This document shows, in pieces, positions 24,793-33,357 of a stretch of DNA of 37,772 nt. The position numbers and the translations under genes are program-made. The DNA is from Pseudorhizobium endolithicum (GTDB lineage Bacteria > Pseudomonadota > Alphaproteobacteria > Rhizobiales > Rhizobiaceae). Location of the stretch: contig NZ_CABFWF030000014.1 in NCBI RefSeq assembly GCF_902153245.2, positions 453,199 through 490,970 of the forward strand, in the 5' to 3' direction. The notes under the pieces are model-generated. The model was not told the DNA's origin. It was given only the letters and a program-made list of their open reading frames with translations, and did not search any database. Each line of letters starts with the position of its first letter. Within the stretch, counting starts at the first letter, position 1.

Positions 24793-26454
24793 CTAAAGCT
24801 CCGTTCGCCGCAGCAGGTAATCCAGGCCGCCGACGCGGAACCAGCGATAGGCATGGGCTTCCAGCAGAAGGCGGTGGCGGCCTTGGCCGTCCGCCTCGCT
24901 GCTTTCGCTGTCGGCAATATCGATCAACAGCTTGCCATGCTCGCCGCAGCCGACGTCCAGATGGACCTCCACCGGCTCCGGCTTCAGGTTGTGCACGATC
25001 AGGACGGAATTGTTGCGCCAGTCGTAGCGCATCGCGAGCACGCCGGGCGTGCCGGTTTCGAGGACGGCATAGTCGCCCCAGCCGATCTCTGGCGCTTCCT
25101 TGCGCATGCGGATCAGCCGCTCCATCCAGTTGAGGAGCGATGTCGGGTCGCGCCGCTGTTCCGCGACGTTGATGTGTTCGTAGCCGAAAGGCCCCTTCGA
25201 GATGACCGGCAGGACCGGCTTGTCACTCTTGGTGAAGCCGCCTTGCGGCTCGTCGGACCATTGCATCGGGGTTCGGCAGCTGTTGCGCTCGGGAAGCTCC
25301 AGGTCGTCTCCCATGCCGATCTCGTCTCCATAGCGGATGACGGGTGTGCCCGGCAGGGAGAACATCAGGCTGTAGGCAAGTTCCAGTCGGCGCTGGTCGC
25401 CGCCGAGCATGGGTGCGAGCCGCCGTCGGATGCCCCGGTGGTAGAGCTGCATATGTTCCTCCGGCCCGAAGGCCTGGAAAACCATCTCCCGTTTCTCCTC
25501 GTCGAGCCGGCCGAGGTCGAGCTCGTCGTGGTTTCGAAGGAACATACCCCACTGCGCCGTATGCGGCTTGTCCCGCGTCTTCTCCAGCGCCTCGATCATC
25601 GGCTCCGTGTCGCCGCTCGCCAGCGCATAGAAGAGCGTCTGGTTGACCTGGAAATTGAACATCATCGGGATGCGGTCGCCGTCGTCGCCGAAGTATTTCA
25701 GATTGTCCTCGGGCAGGATGTTGGCTTCGCCGAGGATGATGGAATCCCCCTGGCGCCACTGGAGGAATTCCCGGAAGGTGCGCAGCATCCCGAACTGTTC
25801 CTTCGGCTTCTTGATGTCGGCCCCCTTCTCGGCGATCACGAAGGGGACGGCATCCATGCGGAAGCCGCTCACGCCGAGCTGGATCCAGAAACCCATGATC
25901 TTGAGGATCTCCGCCTGGACATGCGGATTCGACGTGTTGAGGTCGGGCTGGAACTTGAAGAAGCGGTGGAAGTAGTATTCGCCGGCCTTGTCGTCTCGGG
26001 TCCAGGTGGTTTCCTGAACCCCCGGGAAGATCATTCCCTTGTCCGCACCCGCCGGCTTCGTCTTCGACCAGATGTACCAGTCGCGATATGGGGAGTTCGG
26101 GTCGCTGCGAGCCGACTGGAACCAGGGATGCTGGTCGGAGGTATGGTTGACCACGAGGTCGATCAGCACCCGTATGCCGCGCTGCTTGCAGCCATGGGTG
26201 AAGTCGACGAAATCGCCGAGGGTCCCGTATCGGGGATCGACATCATAATAGTCCGTGACATCGTAACCATCGTCCTTGCCGGGGGACGGCTGGAAAGGCA
26301 TCAACCAAATCGCGTTGACGCCGAGCCCAGCAAGGTAGTCGAGCCGGCGCGACAAGCCTTCGAAGTCGCCGACCCCGTCGCCGTTGGAGTCCATGAAGGT
26401 CTCCACCGACAGACAGTAGATGACGGCGTTCTTGTACCAGAGGTCGCTGATCAC
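24793..26454 (-). CDS. GH13 alpha-amylase family enzyme, trehalose synthase-like, 553 aa
   Basis: Glycoside hydrolase family 13 (beta/alpha)8 enzyme. AVIYCLSVETFMDSNGDGVGDFEGL and the catalytic triad D201 (GVSGFRMDAVPF), E243 (ILGEAN) and D310 (FLRNHDELDL) are in place. TreS (maltose-trehalose transglucosylase) is the best fit, with oligo-1,6-glucosidase as an alternative. There is no fused maltokinase. GTG 26454 is favoured because AGGAG lies 8 bases upstream and the homologous N-terminus begins here; the longer frame to 26724 runs through the MCP terminator. It probably acts on cytosolic osmolyte sugar and has no clear link to the pyrimidine genes around it. Confidence 0.88.
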   Translation of the reverse strand: MISDLWYKNAVIYCLSVETFMDSNGDGVGDFEGLSRRLDYLAGLGVNAIWLMPFQPSPGKDDGYDVTDYYDVDPRYGTLGDFVDFTHGCKQRGIRVLIDLVVNHTSDQHPWFQSARSDPNSPYRDWYIWSKTKPAGADKGMIFPGVQETTWTRDDKAGEYYFHRFFKFQPDLNTSNPHVQAEILKIMGFWIQLGVSGFRMDAVPFVIAEKGADIKKPKEQFGMLRTFREFLQWRQGDSIILGEANILPEDNLKYFGDDGDRIPMMFNFQVNQTLFYALASGDTEPMIEALEKTRDKPHTAQWGMFLRNHDELDLGRLDEEKREMVFQAFGPEEHMQLYHRGIRRRLAPMLGGDQRRLELAYSLMFSLPGTPVIRYGDEIGMGDDLELPERNSCRTPMQWSDEPQGGFTKSDKPVLPVISKGPFGYEHINVAEQRRDPTSLLNWMERLIRMRKEAPEIGWGDYAVLETGTPGVLAMRYDWRNNSVLIVHNLKPEPVEVHLDVGCGEHGKLLIDIADSESSEADGQGRHRLLLEAHAYRWFRVGGLDYLLRRTEL

Positions 26455-26559
26455 GGCGGGGTCTCCTATGGGCAGGCTCCGTGGCAATGGGGAGCAGGGG
26501 AGATTTGTTCCCGCTTCTCGCCCGGCCCCGTCCTCTGAGACCCCCAATCCGAAATGGAA

Positions 26560-26587
26560 ACGGCCCGAAGCGGGTGCTCCGGGCCGT
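26560..26587 (-). terminator. Terminator of the chemoreceptor gene
   Basis: ACGGCCCG (26560-26567) pairs with CGGGCCGT (26580-26587) over a 12-base loop. On the minus strand TTTCCATTTC follows. It lies 24 bp beyond the methyl-accepting protein stop. Confidence 0.6.
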
Positions 26588-26611
26588 CGTCTTCTGGATT
26601 CTTCCGCCGGA

Positions 26612-28525
26612 TCAGGCGGCGGTGCGCATTTTCCGGGCCGTTGCCGAAAGTTGCTGCTGTCCGTCCAGCTTGAAGTTGGCCAGCATGGACTGGAGCTGCC
26701 CGCTCTCCTGTGCCAGCGTCGCACTGGCGGCGGTGGTTTCCTCGACCATGGCGGCGTTCTTCTGGGTCATCTGGTCCATCTGGTTGACGGAAGAGTTGAT
26801 CTCGGCAAGCGCCGTCGCCTGTTCGCGGGCGGCGGTGGCGATCGACTCGACATGGCCGTTGACGCGGTTGACGAGGTTCTCGATCTCCAGCAGCGCATCG
26901 CCGGTGGAGCGGACCAGCGATACTCCGCCTTCCACCTCCGAGGCCGATGCGGTGATCAGCGTCTTGATCTCCTTGGCGGCATTGGCAGAACGCTGGGCCA
27001 GTTCGCGCACTTCCTGGGCGACGACGGCGAAGCCGCGACCGGCTTCACCGGCGCGGGCAGCCTCGACACCAGCGTTGAGCGCCAGCAGGTTCGTCTGGAA
27101 GGCGATCTCGTCGATCACTGAGATGATCTGGCTGATCTTGTTGGAGGACTCTTCGATGCGGCCCATGGCATCGACCGCGCTGCGGACGATCTCGCCGGAC
27201 TTGGCCGCGCTCTGGCGGGTCTCGTGGACCATGTCGCGGGCCTCGGTGGCACGCGAGGAGGCCGCGCGGACGGTCGCGGTGATTTCATCGAGCGCAGCCG
27301 CTGTTTCTTCCAGTGCCGCAGCCTGCTGTTCGGTCCGCTTGGAGAGATCGTTGGCGGCCGAGCTGAGTTCGGCGGAGTTGTCGTTGATCGTGGTCGCCGC
27401 GCCGCGGACGTTGTTCATGGTTGCCCGCAGGGTGACCATGGTTGCGTTGACATTGCCCTGCAGTTCAGCAAACGCGCCCTGGAAGGTGCCGTTCATCGTC
27501 TGGGTAAGGTCAGCATCGGCGAGAGCGGCGATGACGCGGCGGACTTCCGTCACGGCACTGTCGACGCTGGAGACCAGCTGGTTCACGCTGCCGGCAAACC
27601 GGTTCAGGTCCTCGTTCTGGTAGTCCTTGGTGATGCGGCCGGAGAAGTCGCCGGCGACGGCGGACGCGACGACTGCGGCGATGCTGGACTGCAGGTCACT
27701 GCTACGCTGGTGAAGCGCGGCTTCCTGCGCCTTGAGCTCCTGCATGGCGAGCGCGTTGTTGCGGAACACTTCGACGGCGCGGGCCATTTCACCGATCTCG
27801 TCCTCGCGGTCGGCATCGATCGCGGCGCCCTTCAGGTCTCCCTGTGCCAGACGGCTCATCGCATCGGTGATCGAACGGATGGGCAGGATAATGCCGCGGC
27901 GCGCGACGATCGTGCTGATGGCGGCGCCGATCAGGATGAAGGCGAATGCGGAGACGGCGGCCAGGATCATCGCTGTGGTGGAGGAAGCCAATGCGTCGGC
28001 CCGTGCCGCTGCGAGGGCGTCACCCGAATAGGTGCTGTAGACCTTGACGGTATCGGTCACCTTTTTCTGTCCGGCGAGTGCCTTGTCGAGCGCTGCCGTG
28101 ATTGCGGCTGCGTCGGCGGGATTGGCCTGCGCAGTCGTCACCATGGACCGTATGTCGTTGAAGTAGCTGTCGAGTGCCGCGCGGATCGTCTTCAGCTGTT
28201 GGATTTCCGTGGCGTCGGCCGCAGCTTCGATCTTTGGCAGGCGGTCCAGCATTTCGCCAGCACGGCGTTCGGCTTCAAGCTTGAACTCGGCAGCCTTTTC
28301 GGGGGCGGCAGCCAATTGGTAGGTCATGCGGCTGATCGCGATGATGTCGACGCGAAGATCCATGGCCTCGCGTGCCACCTCTTCCTGTTCGCCAACGGAC
28401 GTCATCGCTTGCTGCAGTCCGTAGAGGCCACGCCCGGAAACTGCTGCAATGACAAGGGAGGAGAGTCCCATTACAACGACCAGAAGGCCGATCTTCTTCG
28501 AAATTCCAAGGTTCTTAAAAGTCAT
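26612..28525 (-). CDS. Methyl-accepting chemotaxis protein, 637 aa
   Basis: Transmembrane chemoreceptor: TM1 [20 protein letters not shown], a helical-bundle periplasmic sensor (about residues 35-185), TM2 [24 protein letters not shown] region [17 protein letters not shown], a second HAMP-like segment, and the signalling hairpin tip [40 protein letters not shown], which contacts CheA/CheW. No CheR/CheB-tethering pentapeptide ends the protein. ATG 28525 is chosen for [13 protein letters not shown]; a longer frame to 28594 lacks support. It sits directly downstream of preTA on the same strand, so a role in chemotaxis to pyrimidines is conceivable but not shown. Confidence 0.95.
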   Translation of the reverse strand: MTFKNLGISKKIGLLVVVMGLSSLVIAAVSGRGLYGLQQAMTSVGEQEEVAREAMDLRVDIIAISRMTYQLAAAPEKAAEFKLEAERRAGEMLDRLPKIEAAADATEIQQLKTIRAALDSYFNDIRSMVTTAQANPADAAAITAALDKALAGQKKVTDTVKVYSTYSGDALAAARADALASSTTAMILAAVSAFAFILIGAAISTIVARRGIILPIRSITDAMSRLAQGDLKGAAIDADREDEIGEMARAVEVFRNNALAMQELKAQEAALHQRSSDLQSSIAAVVASAVAGDFSGRITKDYQNEDLNRFAGSVNQLVSSVDSAVTEVRRVIAALADADLTQTMNGTFQGAFAELQGNVNATMVTLRATMNNVRGAATTINDNSAELSSAANDLSKRTEQQAAALEETAAALDEITATVRAASSRATEARDMVHETRQSAAKSGEIVRSAVDAMGRIEESSNKISQIISVIDEIAFQTNLLALNAGVEAARAGEAGRGFAVVAQEVRELAQRSANAAKEIKTLITASASEVEGGVSLVRSTGDALLEIENLVNRVNGHVESIATAAREQATALAEINSSVNQMDQMTQKNAAMVEETTAASATLAQESGQLQSMLANFKLDGQQQLSATARKMRTAA

Positions 28526-28671
28526 GATCCAACCTGCAGGTTTCTGGACGATGCTCCTCGTGGCCTGAACTGCCACCACAGGAACTTTGGCCAAATCCTT
28601 GGCAGGCTGGAACTAATTCCCCGTTAAGATTGGCTGCCAGCTTTTGCAATGCAGCATCGCAGCGAGTAAAT

Positions 28672-28695
28672 GGCGGGGAGGGGTACTTCCCCGCC
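28672..28695 (-). terminator. Stem-loop after preA
   Basis: GGCGGGGA (28672-28679) pairs with TCCCCGCC (28688-28695) around an 8-base loop, 5 bp beyond the preA stop. On the minus strand ATTTACT follows, a short T tract. Probable terminator of the preT-preA operon that separates it from the chemoreceptor gene. Confidence 0.6.
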
Positions 28696-28700
28696 TGCGC

Positions 28701-30017
28701 TCATTCCGCGGCCACCTGGGCGGCCATCGGGTTGTTCGGATGCATCGTCCAGTTGGCGTAGGTGGGTTCAACAACCCTTCCGGTGCGCTGGTCCAATTCG
28801 CCCGCCGCCAGCGGCTCCATCGTGATGCAGTTCTCGACCGGACAGACGTTGACGCAGAGATTGCAGCCGACGCACTCGTCCTCCATCACCTCGAAATGGC
28901 GGATGCCATCCACCTGCGAGGTAATCGCCTGGTGCGAGGTATCCTCGCAGGCGATGTGGCAGCGGCCGCATTTGATGCAGAGCTCCTGGTCGATATGTGC
29001 CTTCGCCACATAGTTGAGGTTCAGGTACTGCCAGTCGGTGACGTTGCCGACGGCCCGGCCGCAGATGTCGTCGAGGGTCCTGTGGCCCTTGGCGTCCATC
29101 CAGTCGGACAGGCCGGTGATCATCTCCTGCACGATCTTGAAGCCATAGGTCATCGCCGCCGTGCAGACCTGCACATTGCCGGCCCCGAGCGCCAGGAACT
29201 CCGCCGCATCCCGCCAGGTGGTCACCCCGCCGATGCCGGAGATCGGCAGGCCGTAGGTCTCCGGATCGCGGGCGATCTCGGCCACCATGTTGAGTGCGAT
29301 CGGCTTGACCGCCGGGCCGCAATAGCCGCCGTGGCTGCCGCGCCCGTCGATGGAGGGCACGGGGGAGAAGTTGTCGAGGTCCACCGAGACGATCGAGGAG
29401 ATCGTGTTGATGAGCGAAACGGCGTCCGTGCCGCCGCGCCTGGCGGCGCGGGCAGGGAAGCGGATATCGGTGATGTTCGGCGTCAGCTTGGTGATCACCG
29501 GCATGCGCGTGTACTGCTTGCACCAGCGCACGACCATCTCGATATATTCCGGCACCTGCCCGACTGCGGAGCCCATGCCGCGCTCCGACATGCCGTGGGG
29601 ACAGCCGAAGTTGAGCTCGATGCCATCCACCTCGGTCTCCTCGACGAGCGGCAGGATCGCCTTCCAGGCCTCCTCCTCGCAAGGCACCATGATGGAGGCG
29701 ACGATCGCCCGATCCGGCCAGTTCTTCTTGACCTGCTTCATCTCGCGCAGGTTCACGTAAAGATCGCGGTCGGTGATCAGTTCGATATTGTTGAGCCCGA
29801 GGAGCCTGCGATCGGCACCCCAGATCGCGCCGTAGCGCGGTCCGTTGACGTTGACGACCGGCGGACCTTCCTGGCCCAGCGTCTTCCACACCACGCCGCC
29901 CCAGCCCGCCTTGAAGGCGCGCTCGACATTGTAGGCCTTGTCGGTAGGCGGCGCGGATGCGAGCCAGAAGGGGTTGGGGGACTTGATGCCGACGAAGTTG
30001 TTGCGGATATCAGCCAT
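28701..30017 (-). CDS. preA: NAD-dependent dihydropyrimidine dehydrogenase subunit PreA, 438 aa
   Basis: Catalytic half of the PreTA enzyme, which reduces uracil or thymine to the 5,6-dihydro form with NADH. FMN-binding dihydroorotate dehydrogenase-like barrel (NFGCPHGMSERGMGSAVGQ around residues 136-154, KLTPNITDI, GIGGVTTWRDA). A C-terminal ferredoxin part has two 4Fe-4S motifs: C347-C350-C353-C357 and C382-C385-C388-C392. The residue aligning with the catalytic cysteine of mammalian DPD appears to be valine (SAVGQ); I recall the same in plant and bacterial relatives, so this looks family-typical. GGGAGGAG precedes ATG 30017. The gene is 14 bp after preT. Confidence 0.95.
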   Translation of the reverse strand: MADIRNNFVGIKSPNPFWLASAPPTDKAYNVERAFKAGWGGVVWKTLGQEGPPVVNVNGPRYGAIWGADRRLLGLNNIELITDRDLYVNLREMKQVKKNWPDRAIVASIMVPCEEEAWKAILPLVEETEVDGIELNFGCPHGMSERGMGSAVGQVPEYIEMVVRWCKQYTRMPVITKLTPNITDIRFPARAARRGGTDAVSLINTISSIVSVDLDNFSPVPSIDGRGSHGGYCGPAVKPIALNMVAEIARDPETYGLPISGIGGVTTWRDAAEFLALGAGNVQVCTAAMTYGFKIVQEMITGLSDWMDAKGHRTLDDICGRAVGNVTDWQYLNLNYVAKAHIDQELCIKCGRCHIACEDTSHQAITSQVDGIRHFEVMEDECVGCNLCVNVCPVENCITMEPLAAGELDQRTGRVVEPTYANWTMHPNNPMAAQVAAE

Positions 30018-30031
30018 GGTTTCTCCTCCCC

Positions 30032-31393
30032 TCAGGCGACCGCCACGGCCGGGCGGGCGGCGGCAGCGAAGGCTCGGTTGATGCTTTCCGCCGCGTCGCG
30101 CCCCTGCGCGGCTGCGGACACCGTGAGGTCTTCTCCATGACCGACGCAGTCTCCGCCGGCCCAGACGCCATCGATCGAGGTGCGGCCTTCGAAGTCTGCG
30201 GCTATCTTGCCGCCGTCCATGCGAAGCGTGCCGAGACCGTTTCCGACGAAGCTCTGGCCGATCGCCTTCATCACCTGCTCGGCGGCGATGACGCCGGTCT
30301 CGCCGGTGCCGACGAGCCGGCCGTCGCGGATGGCCGTATATTCCACCTCGATGCCGGCGACCTTGCCGTCCTTGCCGAGGATGCGCTTCGGCGCCAGCCA
30401 GTGACGGATGATGACGCCATTGGCGGTGGCGAGATCCTGCTCATAGCCGGAGGCGTTCATGTTCTCCTTGCCCCGGCGGTAGCAGATCGTCACCTCCTCG
30501 GCGCCGAGCAGCTTCGCCTGGATGGCGGCATCGATGGCGGTCATGCCGCCGCCGAGGACGACGACCCTGCGGCCGATCGGGACTTCGGCCTTGTCCGTCG
30601 CCTGGCGAAGTGCGGCGATGAAATCGACTGCGTCCTCCACGCCGGCGAGATCCTCACCTTCGATGCCGAGGCCGTTGACGCCGGATAGCCCCATGCCGAG
30701 GAAGACGGCGTCGAAATTGCTCGTCAGTTCCCCGAGCGTGAAGTCACGGCCCAGCATCTGCCCGGGCCGGATCTCGATGCCGCCGATCGCGGTAATGTAT
30801 TCCACCTCCCGCTGCGCAAAGTTCTCCGTCGCCTTGTAGGTGGCGATCCCGTATTCGTTGAGGCCGCCGGCCTTCTCGCGCGCGTCGAACATGACGACGT
30901 CGTGGCCGTGCATGGAGAGCCGGTGCGCGCAGGCAAGGCCTGCCGGACCTGCGCCGACCACTGCCACCCGTCGCCCGGTCGAGGCGGGGCGGTGGTAGAA
31001 CTGGCGGTTCATCTCCATCGCGATGTCGGTCGCGTAGCGCTGCAGCTTGCCGATCTCGACCGGCCGGTCCTCCGCGGTATTGCGCACGCAGGCCTGTTCG
31101 CAGAGCGTTTCGGTAGGACAGACGCGGGCGCACATGCCGCCGAGGATGTTCTGGTCGAAGATCGTCTTGGCGGAGCCGAGGGGATTGCCTGTCGATATCT
31201 GCCGGATGAACAGCGGAATATCGATGGCGGTGGGACAGGCCGTCATGCACGGCGCGTCGTAGCAGAAATAGCAGCGATCGGCTGCGACCAGCGCCTCATG
31301 GCGGTCGAGGCGCGGGTGGAGATCGGAAAAATTGGATGCGTATTCATCGGGAGACAGGCGGCCAGCCTGAATCCCGCTTCCCAGTCGTTCCAT
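30032..31393 (-). CDS. preT: NAD-dependent dihydropyrimidine dehydrogenase subunit PreT, 453 aa
   Basis: Electron-input subunit related to the small subunit of glutamate synthase. The N-terminal Fe-S region has RCYFCYDAPCMTACP and MCARVCPTETLCEQACVR. Then come the FAD fold VAVVGAGPAGLACAHRL and the NADH fold VVLGGGMTAIDAAIQAKLLGA, ending with GVWAGGDCVGHGEDL. It passes electrons from NADH to PreA. ATG 31393 is chosen because the MERLGSGIQAGRL start has AGAGGGAAC upstream; a longer frame to 31519 runs through the promoter. First gene of the preT-preA operon and divergent from the DUF2325 gene. Confidence 0.94.
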   Translation of the reverse strand: MERLGSGIQAGRLSPDEYASNFSDLHPRLDRHEALVAADRCYFCYDAPCMTACPTAIDIPLFIRQISTGNPLGSAKTIFDQNILGGMCARVCPTETLCEQACVRNTAEDRPVEIGKLQRYATDIAMEMNRQFYHRPASTGRRVAVVGAGPAGLACAHRLSMHGHDVVMFDAREKAGGLNEYGIATYKATENFAQREVEYITAIGGIEIRPGQMLGRDFTLGELTSNFDAVFLGMGLSGVNGLGIEGEDLAGVEDAVDFIAALRQATDKAEVPIGRRVVVLGGGMTAIDAAIQAKLLGAEEVTICYRRGKENMNASGYEQDLATANGVIIRHWLAPKRILGKDGKVAGIEVEYTAIRDGRLVGTGETGVIAAEQVMKAIGQSFVGNGLGTLRMDGGKIAADFEGRTSIDGVWAGGDCVGHGEDLTVSAAAQGRDAAESINRAFAAAARPAVAVA

Positions 31394-31456
31394 CTGAGTT
31401 CCCTCTTTTATGGCTTTATGGACAACTATTGGAAGCAGGCTACCACAGGCCGAATT

Positions 31457-31472
31457 TTTATCAAACGGTAAA
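31457..31472. promoter_or_regulatory. Weak RutR-like site upstream of preT
   Basis: TTTATCAAACGGTAAA matches about 10 of the 14 specified RutR positions and shares the GGTAAA half with the stronger site near rutR. It is 64 bp upstream of preT, where a repressor would act. Suggestive only. Confidence 0.35.
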
Positions 31473-31502
31473 TAAATGGCGTGATTTGGCTGATCCGATA
31501 AG

Positions 31503-31544
31503 TTGACGATTGTCATCAACTTTAATCTTGCCTGCGATTATCAA
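31503..31544. promoter_or_regulatory. Two related 17-bp motifs (TTGNC...ATCAA) in the preT/DUF2325 divergent region
   Basis: TTGACGATTGTCATCAA (31503-31519) and TTGCCTGCGATTATCAA (31528-31544) share TTG-N-C and ATCAA at the same 17-base span, with starts 25 bp apart. The first lies in an extended dyad, AAGTTGA-N9-TCAACTT. The arms resemble Fnr half-sites but the spacing is 3 bases too long. Position is 60-100 bp before the DUF2325 start. Confidence 0.35.
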
Positions 31545-31603
31545 GTTAAATATGGTCGCGCCGTCCAGGGGGCTGAGGCCACGGAATCGAGAGGGATGTG
31601 ACC

Positions 31604-32017
31604 ATGGCGAAGAAGCAGAAGCGCAAGGGCAGCGGCAGCGGCAGCGGCAGCGATGGCGCCCGCGTTCAGGTCGCGCAGGAGCAATCGTCGCTGGATGTCC
31701 GCAGTTTCCTCTATGTCGGCGGGCGCGATTGCCAGGTCGCCCATCTGCGGGAGATCGCCACAAGGCACGGCGCGGAACTGATCCACCACGACGGTGGTTT
31801 GAGGGAAGCGGTATCGCGCATCGACACCGTGCTGCCCTCGGTCGACTGCGTCTTCTGCCCCATTGACTGTATCAGCCACGATGCGTGTCTGAGGGTGAAG
31901 ACCGGCTGCAAGAAGTTCGGAAAGACCTTCATCCCGCTGCGCAACGGCTCGAAATCGAGCCTGGAGCGCGCGCTGCAGACCATGAAGGAACGCAATGATG
32001 AGAGAAGAACGTCCTGA
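31604..32017 (+). CDS. DUF2325 domain protein with a cysteine cluster, 137 aa
   Basis: A lysine/glycine/serine-rich N-terminus (KKQKRKGSGSGSGS) is followed by a DUF2325 domain: FLYVGGRDCQVAHLREIATRHGAELIHHDGGL, then DCVFCPIDCISHDACLRVKTGCKKFGKTFIPLR. Cysteines 82, 85, 89, 95 and 102 form C-x2-C-x3-C-x5-C-x6-C, which could hold a metal or Fe-S centre. The family has no established function. ATG 31604 lies after GAGAGGGATG. The C-terminal codons overlap the next small gene by 23 bp. Divergent from preT. Confidence 0.8.
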   Translation: MAKKQKRKGSGSGSGSDGARVQVAQEQSSLDVRSFLYVGGRDCQVAHLREIATRHGAELIHHDGGLREAVSRIDTVLPSVDCVFCPIDCISHDACLRVKTGCKKFGKTFIPLRNGSKSSLERALQTMKERNDERRTS

Positions 32018-32219
32018 CGCCAGCCTGTTCATCGGGCTCCACAAACTTGCCGAACAGAACGGCGACGGCCTGGTGCCGGAGCTCTATGCGCTCCTGGCCG
32101 ATCGGCAGCAGCTTGGGCCGGACATGACCAACGTGATCGCGTTCCCGGCCGACCGTCCTGAAATGCAGGCCGATGCCTTGCCTGAAGGGCCGGCCAAGGT
32201 CTTGCGCTTTCAGCGATAG
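31995..32219 (+). CDS. Small hypothetical protein overlapping the DUF2325 gene, 74 aa
   Basis: MMREERPDASLFIGLHKLAEQNGDG then LLADRQQLGPDMTNVIAFPADRPE and the end AKVLRFQR. Not recognised. It is acidic to neutral, has no cysteine or membrane helix, and carries two repeated short hydrophobic-strand motifs (NVIAFP, KVLRFQR). It starts in the last codons of the DUF2325 gene (ATG 31995, with a second ATG at 31998), which implies translational coupling and a shared job. It ends 17 bp before the convergent DUF423 gene. Confidence 0.6.
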   Translation: MMREERPDASLFIGLHKLAEQNGDGLVPELYALLADRQQLGPDMTNVIAFPADRPEMQADALPEGPAKVLRFQR

Positions 32220-32236
32220 CCGTCCCGGAAGGCTTC

Positions 32237-32638
32237 CTATCTGCCGACGCGAATGAACGCGCCCGCTGCAACAACCAGCCACCCGAGGATCATGGTCGTG
32301 CCGCCGGTCGGCGCGGCCATCGGGAACAGGCCGCCGCCGAGGAAGTGGCGGGCCAGCAGGTCGCCCGAAAACAGCAGCGTCCCGAGCGCGATCAGAAGCG
32401 CGGCGAGCGTCGCAGTCCGCACTGCCCGATATCCTGCATAGAGCGCGACAAGGGCAGGGGCGTGGATGAGGCACATCATCGACGCGGTGCCGAGCAGCCG
32501 CGCATCGCCGCCATGGCTCGCGGCCGCCGCGAGTGCTACGCCGGCAGCCCCGAAGAGGCCGCTCAGAAACAGAATCAACGGCCGCAGATTGTCGAGTCTT
32601 TCCAACGGGCTATTCCTTGTTCTGCATATGGTGTGCAA
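32237..32638 (-). CDS. DUF423 family membrane protein, up to 133 aa
   Basis: Four hydrophobic segments: LILFLSGLFGAAGVALAAAASHG, MMCLIHAPALVALYAGY, TLAALLIALGTLLFSGDL and TTMILGWLVVAAGAFI, with LFPMAAPTGGT between the last two. This is the compact DUF423 inner-membrane fold, whose function is unknown. The start is unsure: ATG 32638 overlaps the globin gene by 29 bp and adds a polar leader, while a TTG about ten codons in would give a shorter, family-like N-terminus. Same strand as and directly downstream of the truncated haemoglobin gene. Confidence 0.8.
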   Translation of the reverse strand: MHTICRTRNSPLERLDNLRPLILFLSGLFGAAGVALAAAASHGGDARLLGTASMMCLIHAPALVALYAGYRAVRTATLAALLIALGTLLFSGDLLARHFLGGGLFPMAAPTGGTTMILGWLVVAAGAFIRVGR

Positions 32639-32999
32639 GGCGCTCGATCGGCGGCCAGATGATGTCGCGCAGCTTCGGGTTCTCCACGGTATCGTCCAGC
32701 GCGCGGCGGAAGCAGAGGAGCCATTCGGCCGTTTCCTCCGGGCCTATGGGGGCCGCCAGGTGGCGCGCCCGCAGCCGCGGGTGGCCGTGCTTCTGCACAT
32801 AGACGGGCGGCCCGCCGAGATAGCCTGTCAGGTAGTCATAGAGCTTGGCTTCGCTGCCTTGAAGGCTCGGCGGGTGCACTGCGCGGCAACGTGCGGCCTC
32901 GGGCAGCGTATCCATCAGCTCGTAGAAGCGGCGCGTCAGCGCCCGCACCGTCGCGTCGCCGCCGATCGCCTCGTAGAGGGTGATTGTCTCGCCCGACAT
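32610..32999 (-). CDS. Group II truncated haemoglobin, 129 aa
   Basis: Haem-binding 2-on-2 globin. LYEAIGGDATVRALTRRFYELMDTLPEA and the proximal-histidine region KHGHPRLRARHLAAPIGPEETAEWL are the group II (trHbII) signatures, followed by the C-terminal helix FRRALDD. Such proteins bind O2 and NO and are linked to nitrosative or oxidative defence. ATG 32999 has AGGGAG upstream. It overlaps the DUF423 gene start, so both are probably one transcript. Confidence 0.9.
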   Translation of the reverse strand: MSGETITLYEAIGGDATVRALTRRFYELMDTLPEAARCRAVHPPSLQGSEAKLYDYLTGYLGGPPVYVQKHGHPRLRARHLAAPIGPEETAEWLLCFRRALDDTVENPKLRDIIWPPIERLAHHMQNKE

Positions 33000-33071
33000 G
33001 CCGGCTCCCTGTCCGTCCTCCTACCCCTCTAGCCGCCGGGGGATTTGCAGGCAAGCGGCAGGGCGCCGCAG

Positions 33072-33251
33072 TCAGTCGGGTCCGACGTCGGCCTCCCGCG
33101 TCGAATCGTCCGGAAGGGCGCCTGAGCCCGGCGTCTTCTCCCGATCCGTCAGCCGCTCCTGCGCATGCGGGCCTTCCGGCTGGCCTGCCTTGTCGGCTGC
33201 TTCCCGCTGGCGCTGTTCGACGGCTTCCTGCGCATTCCTGTCTTCGCCCAT
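33072..33251 (-). CDS. Small hydrophilic protein, 59 aa, under an EcfG-type promoter
   Basis: MGEDRNAQEAVEQRQREAADKAGQPEGPHAQERLTDREK and an acidic end, DDSTREADVGPD. Entirely polar, with no cysteine, and probably disordered. A strong AAAGGAGCC site lies just before ATG 33251, and a GGAAC-N17-GTT promoter lies 28-52 bp upstream. Small hydrophilic proteins of this kind are typical members of the alphaproteobacterial general stress regulon. Exact function unknown. The frame continues upstream to 33485 but only through the promoter region. Confidence 0.7.
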   Translation of the reverse strand: MGEDRNAQEAVEQRQREAADKAGQPEGPHAQERLTDREKTPGSGALPDDSTREADVGPD

Positions 33252-33278
33252 CACTGGCTCCTTTCTCGAAACATCGAC

Positions 33279-33303
33279 AACACATGCCCGGGCCACTGGT
33301 TCC
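33279..33303 (-). promoter_or_regulatory. EcfG/RpoE2-type promoter for the 59-aa protein
   Basis: On the minus strand GGAAC (33303-33299) is followed after 17 bases by GTT (33281-33279), the GGAAC-N18-TT rule known for Sinorhizobium RpoE2. The predicted leader is ~20-25 bases and contains the AAAGGAG ribosome site. Confidence 0.65.
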
Positions 33304-33357
33304 GCCTCGAGAAAGGCGGAGGCCGGGCGACCGCCTTTAGTCATTTGCGGGTTGTGA

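Noticed and set aside
24580..26538. 652-codon plus-strand frame opposite the trehalose synthase-like gene
   Set aside because: It overlaps the rutR end and runs antisense to a complete GH13 enzyme. Its translation has no family motifs.
28644..30140. 498-codon plus-strand frame opposite preA
   Set aside because: Asp/His/Arg-rich shadow of preA, with no motif or start signal.
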